Below, piece after piece: positions 58,851 through 64,000 of a stretch of 64,000 bases of DNA (the stretch's first letter is position 1; each line of letters opens with the position of its first letter). Source of the DNA: Paroedura picta. Its lineage: Eukaryota > Chordata > Lepidosauria > Squamata > Gekkonidae. The notes below the pieces were generated by a model. The model saw only the letters and a program-made list of their open reading frames with translations. It did no database searches and was not told where the DNA came from. A program made the position numbers and the translations under genes. The stretch covers positions 104,065,006 to 104,129,005 of the forward strand of contig NC_135370.1 in the NCBI RefSeq assembly GCF_049243985.1, in the 5' to 3' direction.

Positions 58851-59674
58851 TGCCCACCCACCAGTTGGCATTTGCTTTAAACAGCTCTGCAGATATCATG
58901 TCAGGTCCTGGTGCCTTGCCAGATTTCCTTTGAATATAACAAAATTACCTTCTGATACTGTAATGGGAGAGGGATTTCTCAAGCTTTGAAGAGAGTTAAT
59001 GCAGTTAACCTTTGCTATATTCTTCAATTTATTGTAGACAAGTATATCAGCTCAAAAGATATTAGCTGTTGCTTTCATGGATCTCAGAGCAGCATTTGAC
59101 TCAGTACCTAGGCAGAGATTATGGGACAAATTTAATAAATCTTCTGTTAATAAGCTTCTCTTTTTTCTCATCCAATAAATATATGATCAGCTTATAGCCC
59201 AGGTGAGATGTGGCCTATCTGGTGGACTGAGTAGGGCTATTTCATTGACTGAAGGAGTTAAGCAAAGATGTATCCTTGCTCCATTGTTATATAACATAAC
59301 TCAATTATTTAAATTATATTTCTAGAGATGGATTCCATTTACCTTTCTAGCTCACGTTAAATTACTCTGTCTTTTCTATCCAGATGATACCAGACTTGTG
59401 TCAAAATCTGTGGCTAAGGTATTAATGTTATTATGAAAAGATTATTCTTTAAAAAAAGAGGGATAAAGAAGTACAAGTGGTCAGTAGCAGATCAATCCAT
59501 GGAGCAAGTGGAGCATTTCAAATATCAAAGAGCTGCTATGAGTATTGGGAAGGCCATCTCAAGATTTTATCACTCCTCTGGTGGCCAATAGGTTCTTTTG
59601 GCAGTTAAAGTATTTATTGCTAAAGACTCCAGGGAGATGTTATATGCTCCTGGGGTTTGGACCACAGCAGTAAC

Positions 59675-59945
59675 TAGGGCTGTGTGCTTCAGCTGCTGAA
59701 GCGGCCATTTGAGCCCGAAGCAGCCAGTGCTGCGATGTGTGTGTGTGGGGGGGGAGGGGTGGTGCCAGTGTGCCAGTCGGCGCGCCAGTTAGAGCACACA
59801 TGCAGGTGCAGAGCTCTGTGTCTGCGTGTGGGCATCGGGTTGTGTGCCACCACTAGCGCCACCTCTCCGCTCCCCTCCCCCATGCCATGGCACTGGCTGC
59901 TTTGGGCTCAAATGGCCGCTTTGGCAGCTGAAGCACACAGCCCTA
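59675..59945 (+). mobile_element. hAT-like MITE (TAGGGCTGTGTG family)
   Basis: Inverted repeats of about 56 bases open TAGGGCTGTGTGCTTCAGCT and close AGCTGAAGCACACAGCCCTA. The flanks GCAGTAAC (59667-59674) and GCAGTAAG (59946-59953) match in 7 of 8 bases. The GC-rich centre is non-coding. Confidence 0.9.
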
Positions 59946-60209
59946 GCAGTAAGAGACAACACTGATAGACCACTATTAAGAATCTGTATAATATTTTGGG
60001 AATCCCTTGATGTATATCTGGAATAGGTCTGAGAAACAAAGTTGAGGCAATGTCCTTTGAGGCAAAAGCCTACTAAAATCAAATCCAGATTCAAGATCCT
60101 CAGTCTAGTCAAATTGGACCATCATACAAGTGATTGGGACAGATTAGTGGATCATAAATTATCATGTTTTAGGATTGACAATGATATGACAGCAGGAATG
60201 AGTAGGTAA

Positions 60210-60475
60210 GAATTGACCCAGTTCAACAGGGCTTGTAAGACAGGGCTGTTCCACTGAGCTTATGATTGAGGTCCACAAAATATCATTCATACTGGCCTCC
60301 CTACACAGACAGCATCTGAATGTCACCTATAGCACTTTGTTCCTCCCTCACTCCTACTGCAGGGAAGGCAGGGGCTCTTGGTTTTAATATTTTAATTTCT
60401 GTTCATATTTAATGTTGTGAGCCATCCTGAGCTCTCGGGGAAGAGCAGCATACAAATTTAAAAAATAAAAAAAAT
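60210..60475 (+). mobile_element. L2-type LINE 3' tail
   Basis: Opens with QFNRACKTGLFH, the last L2 ORF2 phrase. It then runs through a UTR to TTGTGAGCCATCCTGAGCTC, a CTCGGGGAAGAGCAG block and an A-rich tail. Confidence 0.75.
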
Positions 60476-60491
60476 TAGAGGACATCTAAGG

Positions 60492-60732
60492 CAGCGGTCC
60501 CCAACCTTTTTCGGGCCGGGGACTGGGGGGGGGGAGAGAGGGAGGTGTGTGTATTTGCACGTGCCGGTACCCGCGCCTCTCCCCTACAGTGCAACACAGC
60601 AAGTGCTGCACCATGGGGTTGGGAGGGAGGCTCACCCACTGGAGCCTGCGCCTCCCTCTCCCTCACTGTGGCCCGGTACCAAGGGCTCCACGGCCTGGTA
60701 CTAGTCCATAGCCCGGGGGTTGGGGCACACTG
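60492..60732 (+). mobile_element. hAT-like MITE (CAGTGGTCCCCAACC family), copy 2
   Basis: Opens CAGCGGTCCCCAACCTTTTT and closes GGTTGGGGCACACTG. The flanks ATCTAAGG (60484-60491) and GTCTAAGG (60733-60740) match in 7 of 8 bases. It has the same ends as the copy at 53374 but a different length inside. Confidence 0.88.
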
Positions 60733-61230
60733 GTCTAAGGGACTTTGATTATGAAAGTATGTTGTTTAGAATTTGCAGAGTGTGTTCATCTTTCTCAATA
60801 GGCATTCTCCCTCCAACAAAAATGCCAAACCACCTATCAGAGCTAACCCTTCCGAAATATAGAAGGGCATTCATGCTTGGGCACCTGAATATTCTACCTT
60901 CAGTGGTGATGTTAGGAACATTCAATGTAACTCCATATTCAGATAGACTCTACAGTTGTGGCAAAACCAGAATAAATTCATTTTGATTGCTCCACATTTT
61001 CAGATCACAAAGCTAAATTGATCTTTCCATTATGTAATCAGTACTATCTCTCTTCAGAAGTGAAATCATCTTGGTTACTCAGAGATAAAGGTAAACCAAC
61101 CACTTTGTGTTTGGAGAAATTTCTGATGGCTGCTGTTAAGTCACATTATAACTTTTGTAGTAATTTGTAGGCTTTCCTTTTGTGGGGTGAGAATCTGCTT
61201 TTTATGACTATGAAGTTAGTAAGTAAAATA

Positions 61231-63684
61231 TAAGCAAACAAACAAACACAAGCACTGGCTAGTTTACATATTACTTTATCTTCCCCAGAAGAAAACATGC
61301 TAGCAAGCGTTATGCTGTCAGCCATGCAGATGCCTACTTAATTTATTTACCAGGATTGTCAGTGAAGTGTCTGAACAGATGGAACCAAAATTGAACAAAT
61401 ACAAAATGACACATTTCCAAATAAAAGCTTTAACAAATCTGTGCTCAGTGGAGCAATATTCCAGTATCCTAATAAAGACATTAATTTTGGGCTTCGTGTC
61501 AGCGAAGTTTAAAAAAAAACAATGAATGGCACTAGGAAAATAAAGAGAAGCAAATCCAGATATGGACAAGAGTTCAGTCATTACAAAAAATGTGGATCAT
61601 TGGAATTAAGGTGTTTTCCAGAATGCCCTATTGTGCCATTTTCTTTTCCCTATGTTACTCTTTTATGTGTGTGTGTCCAGTCAACTTCGTTAACATCCCT
61701 GTGCTGTTCTTTCTTTCTTCGTTAACATCCCTTGTTCTTTCCCCATTATTTCCCTAAATTAGTTTTTCCTATACTTTTTTCCCATTGTGGAATGAATTAG
61801 CAAGATAGCCTCATGGACTGCTGCCCAATCTTACCCATAAAGGGCAGATTGGGCAGCAAGTAGTTTAAAAAAAAAATTAATGTTTCCGCACTGGACGGAA
61901 CTCATGCTGAAACAACATTCAGTACCATTGTGAGGCCCAGCACCAGCATCTAATCATTGCCATCCTTACCATTTCTAGTTCACACTCCTGAGCAAATTCT
62001 AGAACTGGCCTGGGTTCCATTTTCAAATATATTTTTCAGTGAGTGCTGTTTTCTTAAAAACATGCAGTTGAAGGAAAAAAGCTGTTGTCAGCTGTGTACC
62101 TGATGCATGTCAGAAATAAATATCGGGGGAGCCAATGAGAGAGAATGCTCAAATGCAGGAAAAGGGCAACTAATAAGGGGTGAGACAAATGTACCAGATA
62201 CATGTGTGTTGGGTTTGGTGTGTTGGGTGAGGACAGTACTCATAAGGGGATTTCTCCGCCCATTCTCAGTGCATGTGTAAAATATCCCCCCTGGAAAAAA
62301 GTGGGAGACCAGTCCACAATCGGAATATGAACAGACGGAATTCGAACTGGGAAAAACCCAATAAAACAGCTAAGCGTGTAATGCTCACACTGATAGTGCA
62401 GTCACTGGAACTGTCACCAATACAATGAAAACTGGGAAGGTGGTTTCAGTCTGGAAAACTCCTAATTGTGGTTAGTGTGATTGTCTGAATGCAGGACAGT
62501 CCAGTGACTACAGTTAATTACTTATCTGAACCCATAATTTTAAGTTGGTTTGCTTAATCACATTTACAGTCCAATCATAAACAGAGCTCCAACTTTCTAA
62601 GTGCACTGAAGCCAGTGGGTTAGGGGTGTAATTGTGTTGGCAGAAAGGCATGACCAGCAGCTAGTCATAATGGTTGCAGTGCAAAACAGCCTTAAAAGTT
62701 AAACAAATTGAAATGCCACATGACTCTGGCTTCACAGCTGATTTTAAACAGATGGCCTTTCAGACTTCATCTCTGTTTTTCCTTATCCCCCAATGCTTGG
62801 ACTTGGACAGCTTACCAGGTCAAGCTGAACATTTAACTCTTTCTTTCCCAACCGGGATGGATTCTGTGTGACCAATAAAAGCCTACAAATTATGTAGCAA
62901 TAAGGTATTTGACTTTTTTAAAAACCCTAACAGGAACACAAACTCAGAAGCCCTGGGCAGTGTGGAAAAATACGACATTGTGGTCCTGCCCTCCCTCACT
63001 CCATGAATGTGCCTCAGTTTTTTATATTTTGATCAGGTGCATCATTCTATGAACAGTTTGATTTTATCTATGGAAAGTGAGGCAGTACAGGAACTTGTTT
63101 GCTGGGCAACTATTTTGTTCTCAACCCAGATACACAGAAGTCTTTAAAATATTTGAAACAAAACTACATTTTTCCTTTTCTTCACAGTTGTTTTTATCTC
63201 TCCCTCTATCCACTTGATATTGTTATTATACACCATCATTGTTTAATAAATCCTGGAAATCAATGTGAAGGGTCTAGCTCAAGATAAGTCCATAGTCTCC
63301 TCACCACTTTAGATTCTTAATTTCCTGTCTGAATTGCCCTCTTTATCAAATGTTCACTTTCATGCTGCAGCTGTCACCCAGTTTTAAGTCCTTGTGAGGT
63401 TTACCATGTGATTAAATTCCAGAGGAGAAGAAAAATACTAGCAACACCTGTCAGAAGCTGATGATGCATCTAAATCTCTTGCTGCACACCACAGTGTAAG
63501 TTCTACCATGAATGCTTCTTTAATTCATTGATTTCTATGATTGCATGCAGTCACCACTGATGTTCAAGATTGTCCCTCAGCTATTTTGACATCTTCTAAA
63601 GTGCTGGCTAAAAATTCCTAGAATTCTTCATAGGTTTCATTGCGGTAAGGGAATTCTGTGTGTACATGCGTGTGTGCGTGTATG
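61231..63684. other. Unassigned stretch, no gene seen
   Basis: No coding sequence or RNA gene recognised. The phrase TCGTTAACATCCCT occurs twice, at 61688 and 61719. Part of 62230-62400 has the look of an old DNA transposon but no ends were found. Confidence 0.45.
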
Positions 63685-63812
63685 CATAAAGTGCTGACAA
63701 GTTGCAGCCAACTTATGGGTTTTCAAGGCAAGAGATTAAGCAGAGATAGTTTGCTATTGCCTTCCCTTTCCTTGGTAGTCTTCCATTTAAGTACTGACTA
63801 AGATCTGATAAA
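63685..63812 (-). mobile_element. 5S-rRNA-derived SINE, truncated
   Basis: Antisense copy of the family at 14545. The plus strand reads GTTTTCAAGGCAAGAGATTA, TTGCTATTGCCTTCC, then CCATTTAAGTACTGACTAAG and ATCTGAT, the complement of the 5S box C and box A part. It is cut at 63812 by the following SINE. Confidence 0.7.
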
Positions 63813-64000
63813 GAGCCTCTTGTGGCACAGAGTGGTAAGGCAGCAACATGCTATCTGAAGCTCTGACCATGAGGCTGAGAGTTCAAGCAGCCGGCTCAAG
63901 GTCAACTCAGCCTTCTATCCTTTCGAGGTCGGTGAAATGAGTACCTAGCTTGCTGGGGGGTAAATGATAATGACTGGGGAAGGCACTGGCAAACCACCCC
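63813..64000 (+). mobile_element. Sauria-type SINE, cut by window end
   Basis: Starts GAGCCTCTTGTGGCACAG and runs through the A and B boxes to GGCAAACCACCCC, where the window ends. It abuts the 5S-derived SINE, into which it seems to have inserted. Confidence 0.9.

Larger units (their letters stand above)
58855..61230 (+). mobile_element. R4/Dong-like LINE, broken up by three insertions
   Basis: The plus strand reads LAVAFMDLRAAFDSVPRQRL then WDKFNK (about 59060-59135), EGVKQRCILAPLLYNITQL (about 59250-59310), the catalytic area LFYPDDTRLVSK (about 59370-59405), MEQVEHFKYQRAAMSIGKAI (about 59500-59560), and near the end LPKYRRAFMLGHLNILPS and VTPYSDRLYSCGKT (60840-60970). The cysteine pattern and the site-specific-LINE style of RT point to R4/Dong; Vingi is an alternative. 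The segment 58855-58945 reads KAPGPDMISAELFKANAN on the minus strand, so the 5' piece is inverted. Inserted elements: a MITE at 59675, an L2 tail at 60210, and a MITE at 60492. Confidence 0.6.

Overview
The window reads as intergenic and genic DNA of a squamate reptile, most likely a lizard. It is AT-rich and intron-bearing, and it is packed with the elements that mark squamate genomes: Bov-B, CR1 and L2 LINEs, Penelope-like elements (PLEs), SINEs with an ACCTTT tail of the Sauria-SINE type, 5S-rRNA-derived SINEs and many small hAT-like MITEs. I cannot name the species.

Only one host gene is clear: FSHB, the beta subunit of follicle-stimulating hormone, on the plus strand. A likely TATA box lies at 35601-35607, with a short non-coding exon 1 just after it. 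Coding exon 2 (36372-36530) and coding exon 3 (38133-38372) together encode 132 residues with all 12 cystine-knot cysteines and both N-glycosylation sites. A second possible host piece is a lone minus-strand terminal exon (20207-20376) ending in a transmembrane segment; its identity is unknown. A calmodulin retrocopy lies at 15401-16047 (minus).

Layout: 1-8.8 kb holds CR1, Sauria-type SINE, L2 and Bov-B fragments, a degenerate minisatellite and a candidate DNA transposon. 8.9-11.3 kb is a PLE broken by a CR1 and by a GC-rich repeat. 14.5-17.3 kb holds a 5S SINE, the calmodulin retrocopy fused to a repeat tail that contains a hammerhead-ribozyme-like motif, and further repeats. 19-24.6 kb holds SINEs, the orphan exon, an L2 with another element nested in it, and a GC-rich segment with three strong hairpins. 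About 27-39 kb is poor in repeats and holds FSHB. 39.4-40.4 kb is a SINE tail and a second PLE. 43.9-64 kb is again dense with CR1, L2 and R4-like LINEs, SINEs, MITEs and one solo-LTR-like element set inside an L2.

The observations most worth a second look are: (1) the calmodulin 5' mRNA fused to a hammerhead-bearing tail, bounded by 13-bp target-site duplications; (2) three motifs of hammerhead type in different elements, one of them near the 3' end of a recognisable PLE; (3) two neighbouring hairpins with 13-nt loops that share the same 7-nt core; (4) a one-residue insertion in the seat-belt loop of FSHB. Family names rest on recognised protein motifs and repeat hallmarks, not on database searches, and most element ends are approximate unless a target-site duplication is given.
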